Part shown: piece by piece, positions 32,528-40,695 of the stretch | Layout: every line of letters begins with the position of its first letter | How positions within the stretch are numbered: position 1 is the first letter of the stretch | NCBI GenBank assembly: GCA_036397635.1 | Contig: DASWIP010000119.1 | Location: 1 to 43,407 of the forward strand | Length of the DNA stretch: 43,407 nt | Reading direction: 5' to 3' | DNA from: DASWIP01 sp036397635 | GTDB taxonomy: Bacteria > Actinomycetota > AC-67 | Program-made: the position numbers and the translations under genes | Notes under the pieces: generated by a model | Told to the model about the DNA's origin: nothing | Database searches by the model: none | Seen by the model: only the letters and a program-made list of their open reading frames with translations

Positions 32528-33394
32528 ATGCCGGCCCGCACACGCAAGACCGACGTCACGGTCGCATTCGTCCTGGGTGGTGGCGGCCACATGGGCGCCC
32601 ACGAGGTCGGGATGCTGCGCGCGCTGCTCGAGCGTGGGATCAAGCCGGATCTGGTGCTCGGCACCTCTGTGGGCGCGGTCAACGGCGCGGCGGTCGCGGC
32701 CTCGCCCACCGTCTCCACGATCGAGCAGCTCGCCACCCTGTGGACCGAGCTGGACGAGGACACGCTGTTCGGCGGAACGCTGTTCGCCGGCGCCGCCAGG
32801 CTGGTCAGCCGTCGCACGCACCTGCACAGCAACGAGGCGCTTCGCCGGCTGCTGTCCGAGACGCTGCCCGTCGCTCGCTTCGATGAGCTGGCCGTGCCCT
32901 TCCAATGCGTCGCCGCGTGCATCGAGCGCGCCGCCGAGCATTGGTTCCATGAAGGACCCCTGATCGAGGCGATCCTCGCTTCGGCCGCCCTGCCCGGCGT
33001 GCTGCCGCCCGTCGAGATCGGCGGCGAGCATTTCATCGACGGCGGGATCGTCAACAGCATCCCGATCGCGCGCGCGGTCGAGCTGGGCGCCACCGAGATC
33101 TACGTGCTGCACGTCGGACGGATCGAGCAGCCGCTCGAGCCGCCGAAGGGGCCGATCCAGGTCGCGATCGTCGCCTTCGAGATCGCGCGACGCCACCGCT
33201 TCGCGCGCGATCTTGCGATGTTGCCGGAGGGCGTGGTCGCGCACGTGCTCCCAACCGGGCAGCCACCGCAGGCAGCGGGACGCGACCTGTCGCAGCTCAA
33301 CTTCCGCAACTTCAAAGCGGTCGGCGAGCGCATCGAACGCGCCTACCGCGCGACCGCCGAGTATCTCGCGACCTCAGTCCCCAGCGAGGCCTGA
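32528..33394 (+). CDS. Patatin-like phospholipase
   Basis: The 288-residue protein has the complete patatin signature: the oxyanion loop GGGGHMG (17-23), nucleophile motif GTSVG (S47) and the catalytic Asp in DGG (D171). These form the Ser-Asp dyad of patatin/RssA-type lipid acyl hydrolases. It has no signal peptide, so it acts in the cytosol or at the inner membrane face. The acyltransferase gene begins 22 bp after its stop, so the two are probably cotranscribed as a deacylation/reacylation pair for membrane-lipid remodelling. Confidence 0.92.
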   Translation: MPARTRKTDVTVAFVLGGGGHMGAHEVGMLRALLERGIKPDLVLGTSVGAVNGAAVAASPTVSTIEQLATLWTELDEDTLFGGTLFAGAARLVSRRTHLHSNEALRRLLSETLPVARFDELAVPFQCVAACIERAAEHWFHEGPLIEAILASAALPGVLPPVEIGGEHFIDGGIVNSIPIARAVELGATEIYVLHVGRIEQPLEPPKGPIQVAIVAFEIARRHRFARDLAMLPEGVVAHVLPTGQPPQAAGRDLSQLNFRNFKAVGERIERAYRATAEYLATSVPSEA

Positions 33395-33416
33395 CCGGGT
33401 ATCCTCCGGCAGACCC

Positions 33417-34454
33417 ATGGATCGCCTGCCGCCTCGTCTCGTCCGGCGCCTCGTCCTCGCACCGCTGGCGCTGGTGCTCTCGCTCGTGGTGCTGGTCTTC
33501 TCACCGCTGCTGCTGCTCGCCGCGTTCGTCGCCGACCTCGTCCTGCCCGGAAGCTGGCGCACGTTCCGGATCGCGGTCTTCGTGACCGCGTACATCGCGC
33601 TCGAGATCGCCGGGCTGCTGGGCATGTTCGCGTTGTGGGTCGGCAGCGGGTTCGGCGCGCGGCTGCGGTCCCCGCGGATGGTCGATGCGCACTACGGTTT
33701 CATGCGCTGGTGGCTGCGCACCATCGACAAGGTCACGCGCAAAGTCTTCCGTCTGCGCGTGCACATCGAGGACCGTCCGACCCCCCGCCCCGGCCCGATC
33801 CTGGTGTTCTGCCGGCACGCGGGGCCGGGGAACTCGCTGCTGCTGATCGGAACGCTGCTGGTCGGCTATCAACGCAAGCCACGGATCGTGATGCTCGCGA
33901 AGCTGCAGTGGGAACCGCTGTACGACATCATGCTGAACCGCTTGCCGAACCGGTTCATCCGCCACGACCCGTCGCGACGCGAGCTATACCTGGATGCGAT
34001 CACCGGACTGGCGACGGGGCTCGGCGATCAAGACGCGTTCGTGCTGTTCCCCGAGGGCAAGGACTTCACCCCACGCGTGCGCCGCCGCGCGATCGACTAC
34101 CTGCACAGCAAGGGCCTCAGCGAGGCGGCGGAGCGCGCCGAGCGGATGGAGCACGTCTTGCCGCCGCGTCACAACGGCGTGGCTGCGGCGATGCGTGGCG
34201 CGCCGGACGCCGACATCGTGCTCGTCGCGCATTCGGTGCTCGAGGAGATCGGGTCGTTCAAGACGCTGTGGAACCGGATCCCGTTCGGACAGCCGATCGT
34301 CGCCCACTACTGGCGCCTGCCGCAGTCCGAGGTTCCACGCGAGCAGCAAGAGCTGATCGACTGGCTCTACGAATGGTGGGAACGGATCGATCAGTGGATC
34401 GTCGAGCGCGAGCGCGCGGCCGCCGCCGCCGAGCGCGCCGGCGACATCGCCTGA
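33417..34454 (+). CDS. PlsC-like 1-acylglycerol-3-phosphate acyltransferase
   Basis: This 345-residue membrane-associated protein has two N-terminal hydrophobic helices (about 10-75) and acyltransferase motifs. Motif I is CRHAGPGNS and motif III is FPEGKDFTP. In PlsC-type enzymes motif I is H-x4-D; here the acidic position is Asn (HAGPGN), a change in a residue of the catalytic dyad, though FPEG is intact. Either activity is reduced or a neighbouring residue substitutes. It probably belongs to a branch of larger acyltransferases and follows the patatin gene closely. The ATG at 33417 has no strong SD, consistent with coupling. Confidence 0.82.
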   Translation: MDRLPPRLVRRLVLAPLALVLSLVVLVFSPLLLLAAFVADLVLPGSWRTFRIAVFVTAYIALEIAGLLGMFALWVGSGFGARLRSPRMVDAHYGFMRWWLRTIDKVTRKVFRLRVHIEDRPTPRPGPILVFCRHAGPGNSLLLIGTLLVGYQRKPRIVMLAKLQWEPLYDIMLNRLPNRFIRHDPSRRELYLDAITGLATGLGDQDAFVLFPEGKDFTPRVRRRAIDYLHSKGLSEAAERAERMEHVLPPRHNGVAAAMRGAPDADIVLVAHSVLEEIGSFKTLWNRIPFGQPIVAHYWRLPQSEVPREQQELIDWLYEWWERIDQWIVERERAAAAAERAGDIA

Positions 34455-34567
34455 GGACGCCTCCCGAGCGCGCGTTTCGTCCCGTTGGCCCCCGAACTGG
34501 CCCGGACGGGTCATTGACCCCGTGCGTGGCGGGATCGACCATCGGTGCGAGGGAGAGGAGGGACGTC

Positions 34568-35305
34568 ATGGACTATTGGCGTCGTGAGCAACTCGGAGTG
34601 TCCGCCGGCATCGCCACCGTCGCCTTGTTCGGTGCCGGGGCGATCGTGGCGGCGATGCAGTTCCCGGCGATCTCCGCGAGCAACCAGGAGATCTCCGCGT
34701 TCCTGGCCGATCATCGCACGCGCCTGCTGACGCAGGCGTTCCTCGGCGGGCTGGGCCTGACCGCGGGGCTGTGGTTCCTCGGGAGCCTTCGTAGCGTGCT
34801 GCGTCGCGCAGAGGGTGGGACCGGCCGCGTCGCCGGCATCGCCTACGGCGCCGGCATCACGGGGCTGGTGATGATCGGGGTGGCCGAGCTGCTCGCGGCA
34901 TCGGCCGTCTACAGTGCGGGCCTGAACGACGCGGCCATCACGAGCGGGATGTTCAGGCTGACACAGGTCGCATTCGCGTTCGTCGGGTTCCCGATGATGG
35001 TGGTGCTCTCGGCGACCGGGCTGCTGGCGCTGCGGACCGGGGTCCTGCCGCGCGCGTTCGCAGCGCTCACGGTCATCCCTATCGCCGCGAACGCGGTCGG
35101 GGTGTGGTCGATCTTCGTCGACGGCGGAAGCTTCGCGCCGGGCGGATCGGTCTCTTACCTCGCGCCGCTGACCGCAACGCTGCTATGGGTGCTGGCCGCA
35201 AGCGGGATGCTGACCGTCAAGCTCGGGCAGCCGGTCGAGACGGTCGTGGCGCGACGCCGGATCTCGGACGTCGTCGTCGAGCCGCCGCGCGCGGCCGAAC
35301 GCTAG
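34568..35305 (+). CDS. Integral membrane protein, DUF4386-like
   Basis: This 245-residue protein has about six hydrophobic helices (LGVSAGIATVALFGAG, LTQAFLGGLGLTAGLWFL, IAYGAGITGLVMIGVA, VAFAFVGFPMMVVLSATG, AFAALTVIPIAANAVGV, YLAPLTATLLWVLAA). The first extracytoplasmic loop (NQEISAFLADHRTRLL) and general layout resemble DUF4386 proteins, whose function is unknown. The ATG at 34568 has SD GAGGAGGG. It stands 113 bp downstream of the acyltransferase gene, and a hairpin at 35320-35350 follows. Confidence 0.65.
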   Translation: MDYWRREQLGVSAGIATVALFGAGAIVAAMQFPAISASNQEISAFLADHRTRLLTQAFLGGLGLTAGLWFLGSLRSVLRRAEGGTGRVAGIAYGAGITGLVMIGVAELLAASAVYSAGLNDAAITSGMFRLTQVAFAFVGFPMMVVLSATGLLALRTGVLPRAFAALTVIPIAANAVGVWSIFVDGGSFAPGGSVSYLAPLTATLLWVLAASGMLTVKLGQPVETVVARRRISDVVVEPPRAAER

Positions 35306-35319
35306 AACGAGCTCGAGGA

Positions 35320-35350
35320 GCGATGCCGCGCGTCAGCAGCGCGGCATCGC
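35320..35350. terminator. 12-bp perfect hairpin overlapping a stop codon
   Basis: GCGATGCCGCGC (35320-35331), loop GTCAGCA, GCGCGGCATCGC (35339-35350). The loop contains the stop codon of the convergent hydrolase gene, and one arm encodes its last residues. It probably terminates the plus-strand membrane-protein transcript and may also act on the minus strand. Confidence 0.7.
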
Positions 35351-36340
35351 GTCCTGTCGCGCGTCGAGCCAGTCCGCCACGACGTCGGTCGCCTCCGGCG
35401 CGTTCGGATGCAGGACGAAGGTGTGGCCGGCGTTCGGAACCACGTGCAGCGTCGCATCGTCGGTGCCTGAGAACAGCGCGAGCTCGGCCTCCCCTGCGCT
35501 CGCAACGAAGAGCGCGTCGTTCTCGGCGAGGATCAGCAGCACCGGCACGTCGATCAGACCCATCACCCAGCGGGACGGCTGCATGCTGATGCTGAAGATC
35601 TCACCCGACGGTGTCAGGTTCGCCATCTCGTTGTCCAGCGCGACCACGTCCGCCTCAGCAGCGGGAAGGTGGTACATGTCCGCCGCGCGCGTGTCGGGAT
35701 CGGTCTCGAAGTACTCGTAGTCGCCTTGGGCGGAACGGACCACGTCGCCGGTGATCCACTCCCGCACCAGCCAGTCACTGTTCACGCCGTCGACCGCGTG
35801 CTGGTAGGCCGTCGGGATCACCACGTCCACGCCGCCGTACAGCCCGGCGGCAAGCTCGGACACCTCAGATCCGGCCGAGTGCCCGAGCAGCCCAACGTGG
35901 GCGAACGCGTCGGGTTGCACCGCGCTGTAGGAGCCGGCGCGGAGCTGCTCGACGATCTGCGCCGTCATCGCGGCATAGGACTGGACGGTCAGCGTGTACC
36001 CGTTCGGGTGGTCGGACTCGCCGTAGCCGAGGCGATCGATCGCGACCACGGCGTAACCGCGCGCGGCCAGCGCCTGCGCCGTCGAATACGTCTCGGGCCG
36101 CAGCGGGAAGTCCCACGCCCACGCGCCGTAGGACAGGCCGTGCTGGGCGAGCAGCGCCGACGAGACGCACCCCTCAGGACGGATGATGCTGCCGCGCACG
36201 GTGAAGGTCTCACCGGGCGCGAGCGGGTTGGTGACGGCGAACGAGACCTCCTCGCGAACGATCGTCGCCGCGCGCGCGTGGTGTGGCGCCACGCCGGCGA
36301 GCAGCATCGAGACGAGCGCGAGCGCACGGATCCGTTGCAT
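35333..36340 (-). CDS. Secreted alpha/beta hydrolase
   Basis: The 335-residue product has a signal peptide (MQRIRALALVSMLLAGVAPHHARA) and an alpha/beta-hydrolase fold. The triad is readable: S155 in GHSAG, D275 in LAENDALF and H306 in NAGHTF. AIDRLGYGESDHP is the typical post-strand-4 segment. It is exported and likely an esterase or lipase-like enzyme; the substrate is unknown. Its upstream 397-bp divergent region carries tandem repeats and a long inverted repeat. Confidence 0.88.
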   Translation of the reverse strand: MQRIRALALVSMLLAGVAPHHARAATIVREEVSFAVTNPLAPGETFTVRGSIIRPEGCVSSALLAQHGLSYGAWAWDFPLRPETYSTAQALAARGYAVVAIDRLGYGESDHPNGYTLTVQSYAAMTAQIVEQLRAGSYSAVQPDAFAHVGLLGHSAGSEVSELAAGLYGGVDVVIPTAYQHAVDGVNSDWLVREWITGDVVRSAQGDYEYFETDPDTRAADMYHLPAAEADVVALDNEMANLTPSGEIFSISMQPSRWVMGLIDVPVLLILAENDALFVASAGEAELALFSGTDDATLHVVPNAGHTFVLHPNAPEATDVVADWLDARQDAMPRC

Positions 36341-36489
36341 GGATGCCCCCTTGTCCCCGGCCGGCCACGGCCCTCGTCCCCGCCGGCCACGGCTTCATTT
36401 CGCCACCGGACCGCGCCGGTCCTGCCTCTGCAGCCACGCGCGGCCAACGGGGTCGATCACCCGACCCATCCGGATCCGGCTCTCGTGAT

Positions 36490-36542
36490 CGACCGGCGAG
36501 GTTCGACCGGCGAGGTTCGACCGGCGAGGTTCCTCCCAGGAC
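36490..36542. repeat. Three tandem 14-bp repeats plus a shared intergenic word
   Basis: CGACCGGCGAGGTT occurs three times end to end (36490-36531), directly followed by TTCCTCCCAGGAC (36530-36542), which also occurs at 27531-27543. Earlier in the same 397-bp gap (36341-36737) a CCGGCCACGG unit is repeated near 36359-36390. The gap contains no credible gene. Confidence 0.8.
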
Positions 36543-36614
36543 GCTATGGTCAACCATCGTTGCGAGAACGGGAGGATCGAGAGGATCAGCCCCGCAACCT
36601 CAGTTGACCATAGC
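36543..36614. other. Long structured inverted repeat, possible RNA element or MITE
   Basis: GCTATGGTCAAC (36543-36554) and GTTGACCATAGC (36603-36614) form a perfect 12-bp stem. Inside, after a symmetric 4-by-4 internal loop, GTTGCG (36559-36564) pairs with CGCAAC (36593-36598). The 28-base apical loop is purine-rich with GGGAGGATC and GAGGATC. The nested stems look like a folded RNA rather than a simple terminator. It lies 123 bp before the GTG of the repeat-protein gene. A miniature mobile element is the main alternative. Confidence 0.55.
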
Positions 36615-36737
36615 CTCCCGAAACCGATCCCCCCAACCCCGGCCGAACCGCGCCGTGAGAACAGTGCGACCAAGCGGCAGGAGCCCCGGAGGTAAGCGCC
36701 GAACCAAGCAACGCTGAAGCCAACCCTGGGGGAAACC

Positions 36738-38633
36738 GTGAGACGATCCATCGCCGCAGTCATCAGCATCGCAGTCATCGTTGCGGCCGCAGGGGTCGCC
36801 CCCGCCGGCACGACGACCAGGGCCACCCGGCTCGAGGCCTTGCGCGCGCGCCACGGCGTGCTGCCCATCGCGCTGCAAGGCGAGCTGTACGGCGACGCCT
36901 ACACGCTCGCGCCGCCACCTCCCGGCCTGACGCCCGAACAGCGCATCGCCTGGGTGACCGAGCAGCGCCTCGCGCTCGGCCGCACTCCGGCGGCGTGGCT
37001 CGAGTGGGCGCGCACGACCTTCCGCCTGGATGCCGCGCGCGCCGGCACGCCGGCGCGCGCACGCGATCTGGCCACCGAGGTGCTCCGGGTCTACGCACAA
37101 CTCGGCGTGGCCCCGGACGCGCGCGCTATCGCGCGCGCGTCCGCCACCCTGCCCACCGATCTGGCCGGCGCCTTCGCGGATCTGGTCGGCAGCGTGGCGG
37201 ACGTCGCAGCGGTGCAGGCACCGATCGCTGCCGCGGTGGGCGCGCGCATGCTCGCCGGCTTCGACCCCGCCGATCCGTTCCTGTCGAGCAGCGCACGCGA
37301 CCTCATGATGTCCGGCCAGGCTTCGATCATCGCGGCGCTCGAACGGTTCAAGGCGCGCGGGCTGCCGCTGCTCGAGCAGCTGCAGACGGACGGAGACCCG
37401 GTGTTCAGCGATCCCGAGGGGTTGATCGTGCTGGGTAGCAACGAGGACGACACCTACACGCGTGAGGGACTGCTGCCGGACCCGGTGCTGCTCGTGGATC
37501 CGGCGGGCGACGACACGTATCTCAACTCGGCGGGCGGCGCATGTCCGTTGACCATCCCCGACATCGGGCTCGGCACCTGGATGGAATGCAACGGACTGCT
37601 CGTCTCGGTCGTCGCCGACCTGGGCGATGGCACCACGGCCACCTCGAACGACACCTACCTGTACGACGGCGGTCCCGCGGCCGTGCAGGGCGCCGGCGGT
37701 CCCGGCGGGCTCGGCCTGCTGGTCGACGCAGGCGGCAACGACACGTATCGCGCAACCATGACGCGCGGGAACTTCTCCGAGTTCCAGCCCCTGGTGTACT
37801 ACTTCGACGGTGGCGCGCAGGGCTTCGGCTACGCGGGGGCGGGCGCGCTGCTCGACGCGCAGGGCGACGATCTGTATCGGTTCGAGGTAAACAGCACGCA
37901 CGGCCGGAGCATCTGGCTGCTCGGGCAGGGCTTCGGCGGCGCCGGTGGTATCGGCGTCGTCTCCGACACGCTCGGCAGCGACCGATGGGAGACCGAGGGC
38001 CTCGGGTTGCGCGGGTTCGGTTTCGAAGGCATCTACAGCAACGGGACCGGCTTCTACGGTGGCGTCGGCATCCAGACCGAAACGGGTCTCGGAGACGACG
38101 TGTACTACTCGACCGTGACCGCCCAGACCGTGGACTACTACGCGTTCGGGTTCGGAGCATTCGGCGGCGTCGGCATCCTCGCCGACGACGGTGGGAACGA
38201 TGACTACCACTCGTTCCAAGAAGGCACGAACCCGTGGATCGATCCGCTGCTGAACTGCGCGTACGGCACCGGATCGTTCGGCGGCGTCGGCGTGCATCTG
38301 GATACCGGTGGCAACGACCGCTACTACGGCGCCTCGGTCAGTCCCTACGTCGCGACCGTCATGGATAACGGCTTCGGCGGCCCCGGCGTCGCCTACGGCG
38401 TGTTCGCCGACATCGGCGGCGACGACACCTACATCATGGAGGCGTTCGGGTCGGACACGATGATCATCGGGCGCGGCCTGTGGGAGCCGGCACTCGACGG
38501 CGATCTGCTCGGCGCGCCGTTCGGGCACAACACGTGGGGCGCTTTCGCCGACATCGGCGGCACCGACACCTACGTCGGAGGGCCGGGGGCGAACGACGAC
38601 CAGTGGCCCTTCGGCGTCGACCGGGGCGCGTAG
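36738..38633 (+). CDS. Secreted GGDDxY-repeat protein
   Basis: The 631-residue product starts at a GTG with SD TGGGGG and has a signal peptide (RRSIAAVISIAVIVAAAGVAPAG). A helical N-terminal third (about 25-220) is followed by a repeat region. About eleven units read (G/N)DD-x-Y (GDDTYLNS, GNDTYRAT, GDDLYRFE, GDDVYYST, GNDDYHSF, GNDRYYGA, GDDTYIME, GTDTYVGG). They alternate with Gly-rich turns such as GFGGAGGIGV and AFGGVGILAD. This regular spacing suggests a beta-helix or solenoid with stacked Asp sites, perhaps calcium-binding like RTX repeats, but it is not the canonical RTX nonapeptide. I cannot assign a function. The copper-loop protein gene starts 2 bp after its stop. Confidence 0.82.
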   Translation: MRRSIAAVISIAVIVAAAGVAPAGTTTRATRLEALRARHGVLPIALQGELYGDAYTLAPPPPGLTPEQRIAWVTEQRLALGRTPAAWLEWARTTFRLDAARAGTPARARDLATEVLRVYAQLGVAPDARAIARASATLPTDLAGAFADLVGSVADVAAVQAPIAAAVGARMLAGFDPADPFLSSSARDLMMSGQASIIAALERFKARGLPLLEQLQTDGDPVFSDPEGLIVLGSNEDDTYTREGLLPDPVLLVDPAGDDTYLNSAGGACPLTIPDIGLGTWMECNGLLVSVVADLGDGTTATSNDTYLYDGGPAAVQGAGGPGGLGLLVDAGGNDTYRATMTRGNFSEFQPLVYYFDGGAQGFGYAGAGALLDAQGDDLYRFEVNSTHGRSIWLLGQGFGGAGGIGVVSDTLGSDRWETEGLGLRGFGFEGIYSNGTGFYGGVGIQTETGLGDDVYYSTVTAQTVDYYAFGFGAFGGVGILADDGGNDDYHSFQEGTNPWIDPLLNCAYGTGSFGGVGVHLDTGGNDRYYGASVSPYVATVMDNGFGGPGVAYGVFADIGGDDTYIMEAFGSDTMIIGRGLWEPALDGDLLGAPFGHNTWGAFADIGGTDTYVGGPGANDDQWPFGVDRGA

Positions 38634-38635
38634 GC

Positions 38636-39082
38636 GTGCTGCGCGCGCTGCTCGCCGCGGGGCTGGCGCTCGCAGCTGCGCTGCCGGGGGCTGCTTCGCC
38701 GGCGGCCGCGACACCGCTGGCGTGCGCGGATCCCTGCGAGATCGTCACCAATGCGGCGGCCTACGTCGCGCCGGTCACCGAGATCGCCGGCGGCACCACC
38801 GTGCTGTGGCGGACCAGCGACACGAGTCACCCGACCGCCGACACCGCCGATGGCGCGGAACGCTGCTTCATCGTCGCGGTCGGCAACGGGGTCGCTCCCG
38901 TGCCGGTGCGCTTCGATGTCGGCGGCGACTCGCTGCTCGCGACGACGGCGGCGGGAACGCCGCAGGCGCAGACCCGAACCTGCTCGAGCGCGTCACCTCT
39001 TCCCGCCGGTGGCTACGCGCTGCCGTACCGGTGTCTCCTACATCCGTGGATGGCGGGCGCATTGCTGATCGACCCCGTCTGA
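38636..39082 (+). CDS. Small secreted cupredoxin-like (blue copper) protein
   Basis: The 148-residue product starts at a GTG only 2 bp after the repeat-protein stop, so the two are coupled. A signal peptide (LRALLAAGLALAAALPGAASP) leads a beta-rich domain of cupredoxin size. All four expected type-1 copper ligands can be placed: H65 (TSDTSHPTAD, after VLWR) and C133-x2-H136-x2-M139 in YRCLLHPWM. The short C-x2-H-x2-M loop is the amicyanin spacing. C30, C34, C77 and C116 could form disulfides. It would carry electrons outside the membrane or act with the upstream repeat protein. The assignment is by motif only. Confidence 0.72.
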   Translation: MLRALLAAGLALAAALPGAASPAAATPLACADPCEIVTNAAAYVAPVTEIAGGTTVLWRTSDTSHPTADTADGAERCFIVAVGNGVAPVPVRFDVGGDSLLATTAAGTPQAQTRTCSSASPLPAGGYALPYRCLLHPWMAGALLIDPV

Positions 39083-39101
39083 GCAACCACCGGGGTAAGA
39101 G

Positions 39102-40205
39102 TCATCCAGGGATGGTACGGCTGCCGGTGGCTTCTGGGGTCGCCCAGGTCAGGGTCGAGCTGCAACCCGGATGGCTTCTAGCTCGATCGAAGCTGGAGAG
39201 CCACGTGCCTCCCGCGAAGAACTGCTGTTGGCGGGACCGGCTCACCGTGGGCGGTACCAGATCATCGGGGATGTAGCCGGTGAGGAACCCCGCCTCCTCC
39301 GGCCACATGTACTTGGAGAGGTACAGCGCGGAGATGTCGGCCACCACCTCGTGGAACAGCGCGCACGGACCGGGCCCGGGGTCGCAGTTGGTCTCCGCGG
39401 GCGGCAGGTAGTCCCAATGACCACCGTCGAAGACGAGCCGATGCCTGGGCGCCGGCAACGATTCGAAGTTCGCGTCCGGCAGCGTCGCTTGACCGTCGGA
39501 AGCTCCCCACACAAGCAGCTTCGGCGCGGTCATCGAACCGATCGGCCATGACGAGAGCGGCGTCCAGTCGGTCCAGACGCCGCCGAGCGACACGAAGACA
39601 CTGGCCGGGATGGTGTTCGCGAGCTGTCCCCCGTGGAGCGCCCCGTAGGAATGGCCGACGATACCCAAGGAGGCTTCGGACATCAGATAGTCGCGATGCG
39701 ACCATGATGAGCGCATCCAATCGATGCAATCGGTGATCCGGGTGTAGGTCGAGCTACCGGTCTGCGAAGGGTTGCCGATCGCACTGAGATCCGGGACGCA
39801 CACCACGAAACCCGAGCGCGCGAGCACCGGGGGCAGATGCGACCAGTCCAGGTAGTGCGTTGCTTCATCGCACTGGCCGTGCAGGAACATGACCAGCGGG
39901 AAGTGCCCGGGACCGCCTGCGAACGGCGCGCAGAGGGGAGCCCCGTCGAAGCTCGGGTAGTACACCCGCATGTTGGCCGGCGCGGTGCCCATCTGATAGT
40001 CGGCGTAGCCCCAGAAGACTGGGGTGAGCACGCTGATCCCGAACCCGATCGCCGGATCGGTCAGGATCTGTTCGCATGGTAGGTTCGGCATCCGCGGCGG
40101 GCGGTCGTTGCACGCCGCGAGGATGCTGCCCCCGAACGCCGCTCCGACGCAGGATGCGAGCGCATACCTGATCGCCTCTCGCCGACCGATCGTCCGTCCT
40201 TGCAT
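39102..40205 (-). CDS. Exported alpha/beta-hydrolase lipoprotein, twin-Arg-like signal
   Basis: The 367-residue product starts at an ATG with SD GGGGGG. Its N-terminus (GRTIGRREAIRYAL) resembles a Tat signal, although the consensus F/L after RRx is missing. It ends in a lipobox LAAC with C32, so a lipid-anchored exported enzyme is likely. The hydrolase domain shows the oxyanion-region MFLHGQCD, nucleophile S186 (GIVGHSYGALHG), D237 (WGASDGQ) and H263 (GGHWDY), the pattern of dienelactone-hydrolase/chlorophyllase/PET-hydrolase-like enzymes. Substrate unknown. It is convergent with the cupredoxin gene, 19 bp apart. Confidence 0.85.
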   Translation of the reverse strand: MQGRTIGRREAIRYALASCVGAAFGGSILAACNDRPPRMPNLPCEQILTDPAIGFGISVLTPVFWGYADYQMGTAPANMRVYYPSFDGAPLCAPFAGGPGHFPLVMFLHGQCDEATHYLDWSHLPPVLARSGFVVCVPDLSAIGNPSQTGSSTYTRITDCIDWMRSSWSHRDYLMSEASLGIVGHSYGALHGGQLANTIPASVFVSLGGVWTDWTPLSSWPIGSMTAPKLLVWGASDGQATLPDANFESLPAPRHRLVFDGGHWDYLPPAETNCDPGPGPCALFHEVVADISALYLSKYMWPEEAGFLTGYIPDDLVPPTVSRSRQQQFFAGGTWLSSFDRARSHPGCSSTLTWATPEATGSRTIPG

Positions 40206-40454
40206 GACGCCCCCCTGCCTGGTTGCTATCACACGAAGCGGTCACGAACCAAGCGGGAAGCCTGTTCGGAATGGTCCGGAGGCTGCGGGTCCCACCTCTC
40301 GATGAACCGCGTCGCGTCGTGCGGCGATCGCCATCGGCTCCCATCCGCGCGTTGTGCGGCACGCGATAACGCATCGGTCTTCGCGGACGGGCCATCTACT
40401 CATACCAGTTGCTGCCGAACCATGCGTCTTGCCGAGATTCGTGCTGTAACCGTT

Positions 40455-40610
40455 CGGCTTGGCAGGAAGACCAGGAACTGCCGTACTTCCCATGTGTTCG
40501 ATTCCACAGCCAACAGAACCCAGGGCCGCCGTCAAGATGGCGTGCTCCTCCGAGAATGCAGACGACCAGCGGGAATCGTGGTCCACAATCCGAACCGTCG
40601 GGTATCGCAA
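40455..40610 (-). pseudogene. Truncated GrpB-family nucleotidyltransferase remnant
   Basis: The minus strand encodes VRIVDHDSRW, an alanine/leucine helix, then CGIEHMGSTAVPGLPAKP, the unmistakable N-terminus of GrpB/UPF0157-type nucleotidyltransferase-like proteins. After AKP, where DI normally follows, the frame continues into unrelated sequence to a stop near 40242, and the rest of the domain is missing. A TTG at 40610 is the only likely start. It is a 5' fragment left by deletion or insertion. The rest of the 490-bp stretch 40206-40695 shows no gene. Confidence 0.7.
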
Positions 40611-40695
40611 GCCGAGCGTCAGAGTGCCGCCTCCGCAACGACTTGGCGCGTCAGCGGCCGGACGTCGAAGGCGGACGGTCCGCTGCACCCGCGAG

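Noticed and set aside
36490..36531. 14-bp tandem array as a replication origin or iteron set
   Set aside because: Only three copies, no AT-rich unwinding region, no replication initiator gene, and related repeats occur elsewhere in the window.
36600..38714. 704-codon open frame on the minus strand
   Set aside because: Antisense to the GGDDxY-repeat gene; the apparent regularity simply mirrors the repeats.
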